From Ceratodon purpureus (lineage: Eukaryota; Streptophyta; Bryopsida; Pseudoditrichales; Ditrichaceae): a stretch of 64,000 nt of DNA. Below the pieces are notes generated by a model. The model was not told where the DNA came from. It worked only from the letters and a program-made list of their open reading frames with translations, and did not search any database. Within the stretch, counting starts at the first letter, position 1; every line of letters starts with the position of its first letter. Location: positions 5,748,630 through 5,812,629 of the forward strand of contig CM026430.1 of assembly GCA_014871385.1 (NCBI GenBank), given 5' to 3'. The position numbers and the translations under genes are program-made. Of the stretch, positions 13,205 through 25,500 are shown one piece after another.

Positions 13205-15400
13205 GGAGGGATGGAGTTTTTTTTCTACACAGTTGGGTGAGGTTTGTAGGTAGAAAGGCTGAGTTCACTGTGTTGATAGAGCTATGTATGATAGAGGTCC
13301 TAAGGTTCTGAGGCCTGAGTCTGTAATGTATCTTTTGCGCTTCAGTTATCTATTTGGAAGCGCATTTATTTATGTGAAGATGCTGGTTGAACTCATACTA
13401 TTATGTTTTTTTGTGATCTTGATGGAGATGGTTTGTGGAAGATGTAGACTTGTGTCATTTGGTAGAAGATCAAAGGAAGAGCGTCTTATTAATCCTAACA
13501 TAGTTTTATGTTAAATCTATTCGGTTAAAAAAATATTGTTACAATACCGTGTCATAAGACGCTCTTCTATTGATTTGACAATAGTTTTATCTTAAATCTT
13601 TTTAAATCTTTTTTAATAAAAAAACATTGTCACAATATCATGTCACTACCCTATTTGATATCCGTCACAACACTATGTCATGAAATCATCCAAATCTTAC
13701 ATTCATACCTTTCATCCGTAGTTCCATATTGTTCCTAAAGGTTCCCATGTCCCTTCCATGTTTTGAATTGATTCTCACTTTTCCAATGGCCAATACAATT
13801 CTTGCGCTTTCTTTAGTTGCATTGTTGTTAGAGCGAGAGACTAAGTGCTAATAACGTATTGTGAATTGAAGAATGAACACAAGCTTATCCAAGCCAAAAA
13901 GAGAGTGGCCGTCGATGGCCACGGTTTTTATACTTTAGGGTGAGAGGTACAATTAGCCCAAAAGATTGCTCAGTCAAGTGACTGTGCATTTAATAAGCCG
14001 TTAAGTCTTTATCACTTAAGTAGTAGAGGATTGGTTAGCTCAGATTTTAACCCCCAAATGCCTGAGCCTATGACCACGGTTTAGTTTGATAACATGTGTA
14101 TCTAGCTAAGAAAAGTTTAAAATTCATATTTTACATTATTTATAGTAGCAAAATAGAGCATCCAAAGTCAAAGTCAAAAACAAAGAAAATTCATATCAAA
14201 TATAGGTTATACTAAAAAATTATGAAATATTTACCATAGATGAATATGACAACCAAAAACCTTATATTAGTTATCGTGCTCATAAAATTATGTTTTAATT
14301 CAAAAATATGATGAAAAAACCTAAAACCGTGGAAAATCAAGAAGTAGACACGGTTATACCCCTTCATCTTATACCAGCTATAAATCACTCAATTTTAGGT
14401 ATTTTTCAAAATTTTAAATTGGAATGGAAAAAAGATTTGCCAAACTACATTTCATTAGTTTACCTCAACTGCAAAAAAGATCATCCCGATAGTCAAAATT
14501 GTGTTTCACCTGTCTGTATCAAGGAATTTTTGAATACATACACGGTATTGATCCTTTTGACTTTAAGGAGGCACCAAAATTCATGAAATTATTATTTTGA
14601 GAATTTATTAATGAGATTAGATAGATTTCTCACAACTTTACAACATGAAAAAAAAAATGGATGAAAAATTGTCATTTGGATGACAGTTGTATGGAACTTG
14701 GAAAAATGAAAACGACCAGTTTTTGGTTGTTTAGGCGTTTAGGGGTTAAGTAGATATGGCGGTTATTAGGAACTTGGAAAGTGGGAACGCATGGGATGAA
14801 GCTAGAGTCACCATGGGAGAGAGAATTATTATCTATTTCAACAATCTTCACCAAAGTGACTAGATCATTTATGCCGACCGGAATGATTACTCAAGTATGG
14901 AAACCCTTAATCATTGTAAAACTGTAATTAGAAGGGTATTTGAGTAATTATGGACTAAACGCTCAATTATGGACTACTTTGCATCATCAGTAGACGTCCA
15001 ATTCATGTGTTATCCCTCAAATTTAAAGACAAAGATGTCAAATATTTATGAAAAAATGCATTCCGCTTACAAGGGATAAAATCATTTGAGTGAATTTATT
15101 ATAATGTTGAATAGAGGACATCCCAGTCGCACTGTAATGGCCGAATCTCTCGGCGAGTGGCTGAGTGAGAACCCTAAACCCTAGAAACCCTAAACCCTAG
15201 AAACCCCATCCTTAGAAATCTATCTGTTCTAATAAAAGGAAATACTTGCTCTGCAAAATGTGGATCTGTGAAGTGAAGCGGGTGAAGGGAAGATCGTCGG
15301 CGACCCGCTGAGTGGACACGACTGCCAGGCATCTCACATTGGGGTGTCCGTCTGTGAGGACTTTGGAGTCGTCGTTTAGAATGAACAGTATTCACGGTCA
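13205..15400. other. AT-rich intergenic region
   Basis: SEC5 3' UTR, then AT-rich DNA without a supported gene. A short inverted similarity (GAAGAGCGTCTTATTAATCC near 13475 and GACGCTCTTCTATTG near 13558) could be a small foldback element. Two telo-box-like CCCTAAACCCTAGAAA units lie at about 15172-15205. Confidence 0.5.
15172..15206. repeat. Interstitial telo-box motifs
   Basis: Two AACCCTAAACCCTAG units in tandem. They match the plant telomere-type CCCTAAA motif, commonly found in promoters. Too short to be telomeric. Confidence 0.6.
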
Positions 15401-15507
15401 CAACGAATGGAAGTCCTTTCTAGTCGGCTGGCCGCCGACTAGGAGAGCCAACCTCTTCCTCACTGAACCGACCTCTGGAATTTGAAATACATATAAAAAT
15501 GATGAGG

Positions 15508-15795
15508 AAATAAGTCCTAGTCCTAGTGATAAAAATGATGAGTAAGCTAGTCCTAGTCGGCTACCAGCCGAGTAGGAGAGTAGGGGCTACTAGTCCTAAT
15601 GATGAGTAAATAAGTCCTAGTCCTAATGATGCAAATGATGAGTAAGCTAGTCCTAGTCGGCTACCTGCCGAGTAGGAGAGTAGGGGCTACTAGTCGTAAT
15701 GATGAGTAAATAAGTCCTAGTCCTAATGATGCAAATGATGAGTAAGCTAGTCCTAGTCGGCTACCAACCGAGTAGGGGAGTAGGGGCTACTAGAG
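15508..15795. repeat. 100-bp tandem repeat, about 2.9 copies
   Basis: AGTAAGCTAG recurs at 15541, 15641 and 15741, exactly 100 bp apart, with high identity between units. Each unit contains a degenerate copy of the element 1 hairpin: GTCGGCTACCAGCCGAG, then CTACCTGCCGAG and CTACCAACCGAG. Confidence 0.85.
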
Positions 15796-15885
15796 TAGGT
15801 CGACGTTGGCAATTAGTCGTCCAGAAAACCCTAGAGAAGTGGATTACTAGAACGTTTACCAGTTTACTAGACGAACTCCAACTGG

Positions 15886-15950
15886 ATACTGTAGAAGAAG
15901 GTCGCATACTGTAGAAGCAGGTCGCATACTGTAGAAGTTAGTCGCATATT
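15886..15950. repeat. Short tandem repeat, period about 22 bp, three copies
   Basis: Three consecutive units of TACTGTAGAAG plus four bases plus GTCGCA, with minor changes. Immediately follows the 100-bp repeat block. Confidence 0.7.
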
Positions 15951-15968
15951 GTCCAATATTTTGTCGTT

Positions 15969-16307
15969 ATGGGGAGGCGGGGTAGCAATGTGAGACCACT
16001 AGGTTATCAGGAGTCACCGGCTGACCTCGAGGAGCTCCGGCCATGGTATAGGGCAGTGGTCGCCCGTTCTCGCAACACCGCCATTCCAGCTTTCAAATAC
16101 ATCCCACGCCTTCTGCAGCGAGGTGCGCAGTGGTTTTGGAGTATTGCTCACAGCATTGAGTTGTTGGAGATCTCTGACGCTTCCGGCATCGCCTTCCCAT
16201 TGACATTCGAGGAGTCCGAGGAGTCTGAGGAGTCCGAGAGTGTTGGCAGCGTTCACTTCAGCCACACAGGGGAAGTGTCAACGCAAACCATGTCAACTGC
16301 AGGGTAG
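15969..16307 (+). CDS. Hypothetical protein fragment within element 1
   Basis: A 112-codon frame starting with ATG after the tandem repeats. Residues 1-75 look globular (LEELRPWYRAVVARSRN, IPRLLQRGAQWFW), followed by an acidic EESEESEESES repeat and a Ser/Thr tail. No family recognised. It may be an exon of an element 1 gene whose other exons I cannot join, or a chance frame; opposite and overlapping frames are also open here. Confidence 0.25.
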   Translation: MGRRGSNVRPLGYQESPADLEELRPWYRAVVARSRNTAIPAFKYIPRLLQRGAQWFWSIAHSIELLEISDASGIAFPLTFEESEESEESESVGSVHFSHTGEVSTQTMSTAG

Positions 16308-17124
16308 CTCCGCCTTGTTGACGAAGCTTACGACATCTCGGAGGGTGCTGGAAGTCGGTGCTCTGGCCAAGATCAGTGGTGCGGAGGGAACGCAAGCCCG
16401 TAGTCCACGTATTCGTCGTTTGGATCCGTGCATCCATCCGTCGATACTGGGTGTAGTGCTGTCCGAGCCAAGTCTACTGCGAAGGACTGATCGCTTCATG
16501 GCGTTGGCGACCATATGCAGCTTTTGGGTTTTTTGGCTTTAGGGTGAATTACTGTGTGTTAGAACTGTCCAGCTCGTTTTCAATAGAGCTGCTTCACACA
16601 CTCGGATAGTTGTAGAATTCATGGTTAGTATTTGTTACTGAGGCTTTAGGAGTAGTGGCATCTCTGATGTATACACAATACAAAGTAACATGTAAAGGGC
16701 GGAACACTACCGTTGTACTCCGATAAGAATATAATGAAATGGATAAATATTTTTTCCCAGTTTTTCAAAGCGCATAGTGGTTCTACCAATGTTGTGGAAA
16801 GCGTCGGCGGGCAGCCGACTAGAGTAACAGTGTCCACCGTAAAAATCACAGGCCATACAATATAGACCAGCCTCACAAAGTCACCGTTCATGATGCTTAT
16901 CTAACATGGTTAGAGGCATCGGCGGACAGCCGACGACCACCGAAGAAGGAAAAGTAAGGCATCAGAACAACAAATAGAAGACAAAGTGTAATACATGACT
17001 AGTATTGGGTCTACGGTACAATACAATTCTTATTCGAAGGAATCACAGTGTTTACAATATTCAACTATAACGTTTACAGAGGAAACCATCACTAGCTACA
17101 TCTTCTACAGCTAAGATCACAATC
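16308..17124. other. Element 1 non-coding segment with two hairpins
   Basis: No coherent gene. Carries hairpin copies at 16803-16819 and 16918-16934, the latter starting ATCGGC. Probably the 3' flank of the transposase gene. Confidence 0.5.
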
Positions 17125-17140
17125 GTCGGCGGGCAGCCGA

Positions 17141-20100
17141 CTAGTCTTCCTCCTCGTCATTCCAGTTCATCGAGATTCCATGCGATTCGAAGTTTGCCAT
17201 GGCAGCAATCACAACATCTTCGGGTATTAGATGGGACTTTGGGGGCCCCTCATGCGTAGTTTTCTTGGTCCTATGAGTGTATACAACGGATTTACACTCC
17301 ACCCACTCCGCAAGAGTCAACTCCCTTTCCCACCGTCTTGTCCAGCACTCTCTCGCAACCTTCTTCTTACCTTCCTTCTTGCCCTTCATCGGAGTCCACC
17401 ATTCAACCTTGAACTTACCGTAATTAGGACCAGGCTCTGTAATAACAGGCTCTATCGCCCTACCCATCCAAATGGGTAGGTGGTCTTCCTTACACGGACG
17501 ACAGAAAACCCAATCGCCACGTAAAACGTCACGATATGGGTTAAACACAGACTTCGGCCTAGAGTTTTTCGGACCACAGAAAGGATAGGGCTCCACCTCA
17601 TCCTCGTCACCGGGACGAATATCCGGATCCGGTATATATTCGTCCTCTGCATCGAATGTGGTGACGTGGTCCCGCTTCCAGTCTGAGATAGGCCAGAATC
17701 CTTCCTGTAAGGTGGCGGAATTGGGGGGCAGTGGCTCGTTGACCTCCTTTAAAATTCGCTCCCAATACAGTACATATGGTAACATGTCTTGTGCGTATTT
17801 CTTATCCCGAGCCATGCCAGTTCTCCAGTACTCAATGTACTTAGATAATCCACTTTTAATGAAATTTCTCTTCTCTGAACACTCCGCTGCCCTTGCCACC
17901 TCTTTATCCGCGTTCTTCTTGCCCTCATCGACTTCAACACTACCCCATAAGTGCTTATGAGGAACCGGTTTGGGATCACCGACGGGCAAACGTGGTTTAC
18001 CCTCTTTGTCTGCCCTCCACATTTTCACGGGTTTGCCAGGTGGAAGCCATGACGGATCAGTTGCACGCTTCTTGTACCTCATCACGGGCCACCCCGCATC
18101 CTCCCCATCCTCCACTACATAGAACTTAAAAAGATGCATTTCACTGTGACCTTCTATCGCATTACCTCCGTCGTGATGAAAATCAGCAACATAACTTTTG
18201 AAGTCTGCCACTTCCTGAACAACCTCTGGAATAAAGGCAACTGTCTTCTGAGAATCCATGAATGCCTTCATAAGGTCGGCAAGGCAGTATGTGTTCTTTC
18301 GCTTAATGAGTTTCGACAGGTGACTGAAGTGGGCGTCGATGTCCTCATGTGTGTGTCCCACAATCAGGAAACCAACTGTAACTTCCTTGAATATTCGCCT
18401 CGCCGTCAGCAACGAGCAGAATGCTAGAAGAAACCGGTTCTTGTTGTCCTTCGCAGAATTGTCAAGCTGGAGATACAACTTCTTCGGCAAAGGAACAGCA
18501 GGCCTACCAGGCAGAGGTGGAGTGAGTGGTTCATCTCTAGAAGGTGGAATTGAGGGGATGCAACGTGACGATCCATGCATTAGCGCTGCAAAGAATTCAT
18601 TCTGTAGCGGTGCCTCGAAGAGTGCTTTTGACTCCCGGACAGGTAGTCTCTCCAAGGCACGGAATACCCTGCACAACGAGGAGATTGTGAAATTTGGGTC
18701 TCTTGGCCACAGGGCAGTTGCATAGTGTGCGTAGGCGCCATCTCCGTGACCGTGAGTCAGCATTCCAGTACAGGAAATCGGAATTTGACCAAGCCCTGCC
18801 GTAGCCTTCGTGATACGTTGCATGCGGGGGATTGCTGTTTTCGATGTGTCCATCTTATCATGTATGATGCATAGGAACTCAGTAGGACTCTGTATAGATT
18901 CGGTTGTCCATCCGTAATAAATGTTGCGACAAGCTCGCTGATAGTTCAAATGCCTGGTCCTATCCTCTATCAAGCTCTGCCACTCGTCCGACCCTCTAGG
19001 ATACTTGGCAATGAGTTCAACGAGGAAGTCACACTCAGTGCACTTGGAGAAATTACTTCCTACTGCCTTGACCTCAACGTTGCAGAAGTACTCCTTCCTC
19101 ATGCGACTAACGGAGGACTGCGAAATCAGCTTCGCGTTGCACTGTTCATTGACCTGAATAGCACAGAGTGAGGTCGATCAGTTGGCAAGTTCGTCATCCA
19201 GTCGGCGGGCATCCGACGATAGTAATCACTACAATTCAGTAAACTATCCAAAGTGAAAGAAGATGAGGAGGAACTTACGGCGTTGGCCATTTCGCGCATG
19301 TGATTCCAGTTCATCGCAGACGGGAGTACTTTGAGCGCGGCCACTCTCTTCTTGCCAATCATCCGAAACTCATTGGGCATTTGGTCGGCATTCTCATTAA
19401 CGATAGTGGTCAACGTCGCGCGGGCCTGGATTGTGTGAATCTGGGGACGATGTACACCGGAATTTCTGTGACTCCCACTGACACGACCACTTCGGGCCGA
19501 AGCCTTGTAGCTGTAGTACGCGGATTTCGATACTCCGTGAATGATATACCACGCCACTTCACATACGTCAACGTTCGCAAGAGTAACATAGAGCTTCCGC
19601 TTGCCGGGTACAGTATGTAAGTGCCCTTGCACAGCGAAGGACATCTCTCGCCTCGCCTCGAATGTTGTTGCGTAAAATTTACAACGAATACTCACAGTAT
19701 CTTCCCATCTAAAAGTCTGGCAACATCGGTCCTTGCAACAGCGCTTTGAGCTCACTAAGCGGCATTCAGCAGGGACAACCATTTGACGAAGCTTAGTGGA
19801 AGAGACGTCATCTTTTTCGCGGACTTTCCTCCTCACCGATCGATAGGCATTCTTCGGGACACCATCCAGACCATCGTCCGCGTCGGCGTCTGCTTAATTC
19901 TCGGAGCAGTAAGTAATTATATCAGAGAGAAGGTGACCCCCTTCTAAGCGAGTGTGAGTCAGACGCCATCTGAGAGTTGTCATCTGCAGATGATCGTCTT
20001 TAGAGACGATGAGAACCCCAACCTCTGTATCCCCTAGGACTTCATCATCACATGCCTCGTCCGGTAAACATACTTGAATCATTGCTCTACCACGGACTGA

Positions 20101-21225
20101 TAGGTCATCATTAAGAAGTTCGACATACCTATTTCTCCAGAGGTGGCGGTCAGGATAAGAAGCATCTGGAGTGGAAGGAGTACCCGAGGTCCCGGAATCC
20201 GGACCCCAACAATGATCATCTGTTTCTACGTCCGATTCCCCCTGTTTAGACACATCGTCGTCACTGCTGATATTCATTGGAGACCTAGTCCCCAGATCCT
20301 GCTCAGACGGAGCGGAGTTGCTTTCATCAATTTCTTCATTGTCGTTCCCCAAGTGAGGTTCCGTCGGCGGGCAGCCGACGGGACATGTGCCAGCCAACGC
20401 GCCGTTCACAAGTGGACATACCTTGTATCCACTCCAAAGTACCAATCGCCCCACAGCACATCCGATCGTTAACACATCCGGTAACTCGCAGAAAGCAGGT
20501 GTTTCAGAGAATTCTGGATTGACGGACGACACTCTCACTATTAGAAAGAAGCTGTGAGGAATCAAGAACCCCTCCCACGTTCCTTTAGGAGAGCACTCCA
20601 TAATGACTCCAGCGGCTACACAACGCTTTGAGCCTCCGGATTCCTCAAGGAGCGCAACTTCCATCTGCTCTGCGAGGTCCAGGAATTCTTGAACGGGCTT
20701 GACATCATCTTCAACATCCGTCGGCGGGCAGCCGACGGCGTTGATGTCATCGTCTTCCACCTCTCCGAAAGGCCTGAGGTCGGCCGCCTCCCACAATATC
20801 ATTTTTCCTAAGCAGTTGCTCAAGGACTTCACACCCTCATCCGGAAATGGTATATTCATTTCCATGCTGTCTGAAACCTCAATCACTTTTACCACCACCA
20901 CTATAGGATCAAATTCTACAACACGTTGGATCACTGCCCTGCCTGCATAATAGAGCCCAGAATGAGTAAGGGCCACGACAACGCCCTTTTTAACCTTCCA
21001 CCGCCCTGATCGGCCATTCCTTAGAAACGTCTGGATCGGCTCTACTTCCATTGGATAAGAGATGAAGACCTCGTCGGCGGACAGCCGACAGGGTCGACGG
21101 GAAGTGTCCCCGCCGACGGAGTAAAATGTATCCGCCGACAACGAAGACGACTCGGCGGGCAGCCGACGCGGATCGTACAACTCGGAGTGTGCACAGAAAT
21201 AGCATCCGCCGACGATGACGGACAC
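17141..21225 (-). CDS. DUF7869-family transposase-like protein, element 1
   Basis: Minus-strand gene of about 1,320 codons. The first coding block (21225-19279) runs into an exon at 19153-17141 through a phase-0 intron (GCC|GTAAGT to TTCAG|GTC). The C-terminal block has RNase-H-fold transposase features: a Cys pair region (FSKCTECDFL), HDKMDTSK, LQLDNSAKDNKNRF, and VGHTHEDIDAHFSHLSK, which provide acidic residues in the DDE-like order. These match the DUF7869 type found in large plant elements. The block at 21225-19900 is acidic and unassigned. An in-frame TAA at 19894-19896 separates it from the DADADDGLDGV continuation; it is either an inactivating stop or spliced out by a very short intron. 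Hairpins lie within the coding sequence (encoding VGCPPT at two sites), and one overlaps the stop codon at 17141-17143. Confidence 0.65.
19894..19896 (-). other. In-frame TAA within the DUF7869 gene
   Basis: Reading frames on both sides (ending CSEN, resuming ADADADDG) are identical, so this is a simple nonsense codon or part of a tiny intron. The sequence alone cannot decide. Confidence 0.6.
20363..20379. repeat. Element 1 hairpin inside transposase exon
   Basis: GTCGGCGGGCAGCCGAC: 6-bp perfect arms and a 5-nt loop. On the coding strand it reads V-G-C-P-P-T. A second coding copy with the same peptide lies at 20720-20736. A third at 21073-21089 is read in another frame as R-L-S-A-D. Confidence 0.85.
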
Positions 21226-22543
21226 GTCTGCCGAGAGAAATTGCAGGGGACCTTAGTTGAGAAGCAGTATGATGTCCCTAACCTGTCCAATCAGAGACTC
21301 CTCTCAACCGTCCAATCAGAGACGATAAACGAAGACAACAGAAACGGCAACAGAAGGTGCGGGACAGTTAAGCACATGCGGGAATAATAACGGTCCTCTC
21401 AGGAAACGTGTGCGTCAGGAGCACTCTCAGAGGGAATCGAAAGTGCAATGACAGAAATAGAATGAAGTATGCGCATCTGACGGGGGGTTAGTTATGAATT
21501 CCCAGGAGTACAAATTGGCGCCAGAATCGAATTCAATTTTGCGCGCCTTGGACAGATCAAGATCCCATCATCGCGGCGAGATACCCCCGCCGTCACAGAA
21601 CAATGTTAGTTCATTATTACGAATTTAAACGTGGCGATTGGAGCAGCTGTCACATCACATGCCCACGCCATCATGACTTGGTGACGGATTGAAAAAAAGT
21701 CAAAAGACGTCCCATCATCATCCTACGTGGCGTGATGGGACGGATGTTAGGGATGACCATCCATGCATGGATGGTATGTACATAGTCATACGACATGACC
21801 CATCGGGCGTGACGATTCAGTCTCGGGAGGTGGGGGTCTGCAGGGTATACACCCGCCACTCCCGACATTTCCTCCTCATTTCCGGCCTTCTCTTTTTCAG
21901 CTCTCTTTTGTCCTCTTCTCAGCGCTCCGCAGAGGTCGCGTCGGCTGCTAGGTTTTTCTGCGTCGGCTGCTAGGGTTGAGGGCGTCGGCTCCTTCACCTG
22001 TGCGCGTCGGCTGCTGTTCGGGGGTCATCCGCCGACGGTGAAAGGCCATCCGCCGACGCCATGGCAGCCTCCGAGAGTGGGTAAGTTGTCCAGTCGGCTG
22101 TCCGCCGACGCTCCCCTTCTTGAGTCCTTCATGTTTCCGTTTTCTTGCATGGGTTTGTCCCTCCCGTCGGCTGTCCGCCGACGCCACCCCTTCTTTTGCC
22201 CTTCATGTTTTGTGTTTTCTCGCATGGGGTTGTTCCTCCCGCCGGCTGACCGCCGACGCCACCCCTTTCTGAGTCCTTCATTTTTCTATTTTCTCACATG
22301 GGTTATTCCCCCCGTCGGCTGTCCGCCGATGGGGAGGGCGTGTCCATCCCCCCCGTCGGCTGTCCGCCGATGGGGAGGGCGTGTCCATCCCCCCCGTCGG
22401 CTGTCCGCCGATGGGGAGGGCGTGTCCATCCCCCCCGTCGGCTGTCCGCCGATGGGGAGGGCGTGTCCATCCGCCCCGTCGGCTGTCCGCCGATGAAGTG
22501 AGAATATGATGGTCTAATCTTGTGATTCTAATATTGCAGGGCG
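21226..22543. promoter_or_regulatory. Divergent spacer between element 1 transposase and ParB-like genes
   Basis: About 1.3 kb separates the two start codons. It holds the densest hairpin cluster: copies at 22093-22109, 22166-22182, 22241-22257 and five more in a tandem array, plus half-sites (GTCGGCTGCT, CCGCCGACG). It presumably contains both promoters. An acceptor TTGCAG at 22535-22540 just before the ParB-like ATG suggests a leader intron. Confidence 0.55.
22314..22500. repeat. 41-bp tandem repeat, five copies, each with a hairpin
   Basis: Hairpin starts at 22314, 22355, 22396, 22437 and 22478, so the period is exactly 41 bp. Each unit is GTCGGCTGTCCGCCGAT followed by GGGGAGGGCGTGTCCATC and a C-run. 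All five share the final T in place of C, so the unit was amplified after that change. Located immediately upstream of the ParB-like gene. Confidence 0.92.
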
Positions 22544-25500
22544 ATGGTCGACTCCACCGCAAAACCAAATGGGTTACGGTGGCTCTGTGACAAGGTTGTT
22601 GATCCTGAAGGAAGAATACAAGCACGGGGCTTGAAACCGAGGGTGACATTCCTCGCTGATTCGAAGATAACGGAGTGGGGCATCACCTGGCGTGACACTC
22701 CCACGTCGCTGGGCTTCGTGACCAAAATAGGTCAGAAGCAAATAGCGGGTGGACCAAGATTTGAGATTATTGGAGCCAGGGAATGCGAGGATAAGGACAA
22801 CGTGTGCTTGGTGTTTGCATCGGTTCCTGTCGCGGAGGGCACACCAGTGGACTGCTTCGCGGTTGTAATTCCGGTTGAGAAGTACATGGACGGCTTGTGC
22901 TCTAAAGAAGTACAGGAAGCGGCTACTTGGGGCAGGGGCGAGAACATAGCTGTTGAACAGATACTCGACGTGATTGATACGCTCGGGGACAAAGTGATGG
23001 AAGAGAAGACGAAGAACTCGGTTAAGCCTTCACCAAAGAAAAGAGGCGGCCGCAAGTCTGCTGTAGAAGCGGGCACTGGTACAGTCACCCCCGAGACCGG
23101 AGAGACACAGGCGACAGGGGAGTCATCGAGAAGGAAGAAGGGAAAGGCAGCGGCTGCTGAGGGCGAGGGTGGGAGACAGAAGAAAGGTGGGAAGAAGGAA
23201 GAGAAAAAGCAGACCGTGGCGGAAGCTCTCATGCTCGCAAACAATCTCACTTCTAAAACAAAGGACACCGACGTCCTTGCTATGTACCAGACGTTGGAGG
23301 AGGGACTTGGGCACTACTTCCCCAACGGGCAACGTGCCCTTCCTTGTCAGATTTCATATAACAGGATACACATAGCTCCCGACGAATTTAAGTACAGAGC
23401 GATATTCAGGAAGAGGCAGGATCAGATAAGTCTTTTCTACAAAGGACTTGGAGCAATCCGGAAGAAGCCCGAGCTGTACTGCCTTCCTATGAGTGGTGAC
23501 CCCAGAGTAAAGGATCCAGTGACGGGCGAGATTGTTAAGCTTAAAGGCTTGGAAGGACTTCTTAGACCTATGCCAGCCCTAAATATCAGGTATTCACGTA
23601 CATTGGATGACGGCACAACGACGCTGGTACCTTGGTATGAAGATGAGCTCATCCACTCGTACATAATTGGGGGCCAGCACACGTTTGAGGCTTGTCGAGA
23701 ACTGGGAGAGAAGGAACCACTGGACTCTCCTATGCGGCAGTATTACCTTAACCACGATATCATTCCTGTATATGCTGATAACAAGGATACCCTCATAAAG
23801 GTCTCTAACGCATTAAACATCGAGGTGAAGGATAAAGTCGCCGAAGTAAGTTTCAGGTCCCAGCTGACGAAGATGCGCGCCAAATGGATCGAGCGGGGGA
23901 GGATCGAGAAGAAAGATGACTTCAGCGCATGGAAGGTAATTTACATCTTTCTCTTTTCCTGTTGTTTCCATGTAGTTGAAAGTCGTCGGCGGCCCGCCGA
24001 CGCTCAGGTGGTTTTCCGTATTGTAATTGTGGGATTTATTTATCGATTTCATTTTCTTCTTCCTTGCAGGAGTTCTGCAAGGAGTACCTCAGTCCGATTC
24101 TCGGAAAGACCCCTACGTCCCAAACCTTGAAGCTGCCCTTAGTCTTTGTTTCTGATGAAACATACAACGAGTGGCAACTGGTGTTCAACGCCTGGGAGGA
24201 GGGGAGGATCATCGGGGAGGACGGTTTGAAACCAGGATTTCCCCTAAAGCCAGCCCGCCGGGACATAACACTCAACGACATGCAGTACATGATCGGTCTT
24301 CGGGACCACGAATGCAAGAGGCTGGCCAAGGAAGTTCTGGACCTTAAAGTGTACCTCAAGGTCACTGGGAAAGAGGTGGTTCAACGGGACGGAATATCCT
24401 TGGAGAATTGGTGTTTTCGTGTGAAGTACAAGTATGTTGTCCGAAACGAGCTCATGTGTATTTACAGGGGCTTTGCACTGAAGAAACCAGGGACTGGGAA
24501 GCATATTGAGTGGAGCATGGATGACTGGAATTCCCTTCAAGTCGAGAAGGGGTTCAATGATACAATGATTAGTAATATTCGGGCTGACTTGGAAGATAGT
24601 CCTGAGGGGAAGGAGTGGCTTAAGGGACGGAATCATCCGCTCACGCCGTCGCACGGGCCAACACCAGAATTCTTCAAAGACATTGTGCAGAAGTACTGGA
24701 AGTCGGATGTGGACCAGTCTTCGCAGTCGTCTGTACAGTTCGATGCCCGGATTGCAGAGGACCTAGGTGAAGTGTGCACAGCTCTTGACGTCCGGGGAGC
24801 ATTCTCCTTGGACAAGGCGCAGTATGAGATGTTCGTAGTCTTTGGCTACGATCCAGCGGGAAAGGAGATGCCTAACATGCGACAACAACACGTTATAACT
24901 GTCGCTGAGAGGATTCACCGTGAGGTGGAGGAGGAGGTCATTCAGGTGGATGGGGAGGTAGATACAATTAAGGTGAATAAGCTTGTCACCCCATCCTTGT
25001 GGCTACTCGATGCTGAGTGTAATTACACTCTTCAAGGTGTGTCAAGGCTGACGAGTAATTCGTGGACGGTTCATACTATGCAATACTTCCCTGATAGTTC
25101 CGCCGGGTTTCAAAGGAGTTCTCTCATTGACTCTAGACCCAAGGTTCATGTGTCCGTTATGTATCCAAAAACAACGCCCGGGGATGCATGGAATACCTTC
25201 TCGGACTTCACTGGTTTGAAACGTCCGCTTCCTCCCTATGTGGACGAAGCCTGAAGATGGTCTTGGGGAGGATTGGTCAAATGGACACTGCCACGCTAGT
25301 TACTCTTTCCTCCAATCTCTTCTGGAGAAAGCGATGCAGTTTGAGGACGTTCGGGTGATCAATTGCTGGGGAGGGGGGAACGTCACGGCCCTCGCTCTCG
25401 TAAGTCACTGCAGTCTCTTCTGGTGCCTTCGCTGTTTGCTCACCGATCGTCGGCGGGCAGCCGACGCTGATTGAATCCTTCGTGTTTCTTGGGTAGAAGA

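Noticed and set aside
15172-15206. Telomere end
   Set aside because: Only two short CCCTAAA-like units, interstitial; common promoter motif in plants.
17231-18725. Plus-strand frames at 17.2-18.7 kb
   Set aside because: Antisense shadows of the DUF7869 transposase exon.
22038-22649. Open frames across the hairpin cluster (SADGEGVSIPPVGCPP type)
   Set aside because: Products of the 41-bp repeat; opposite strands are equally open.
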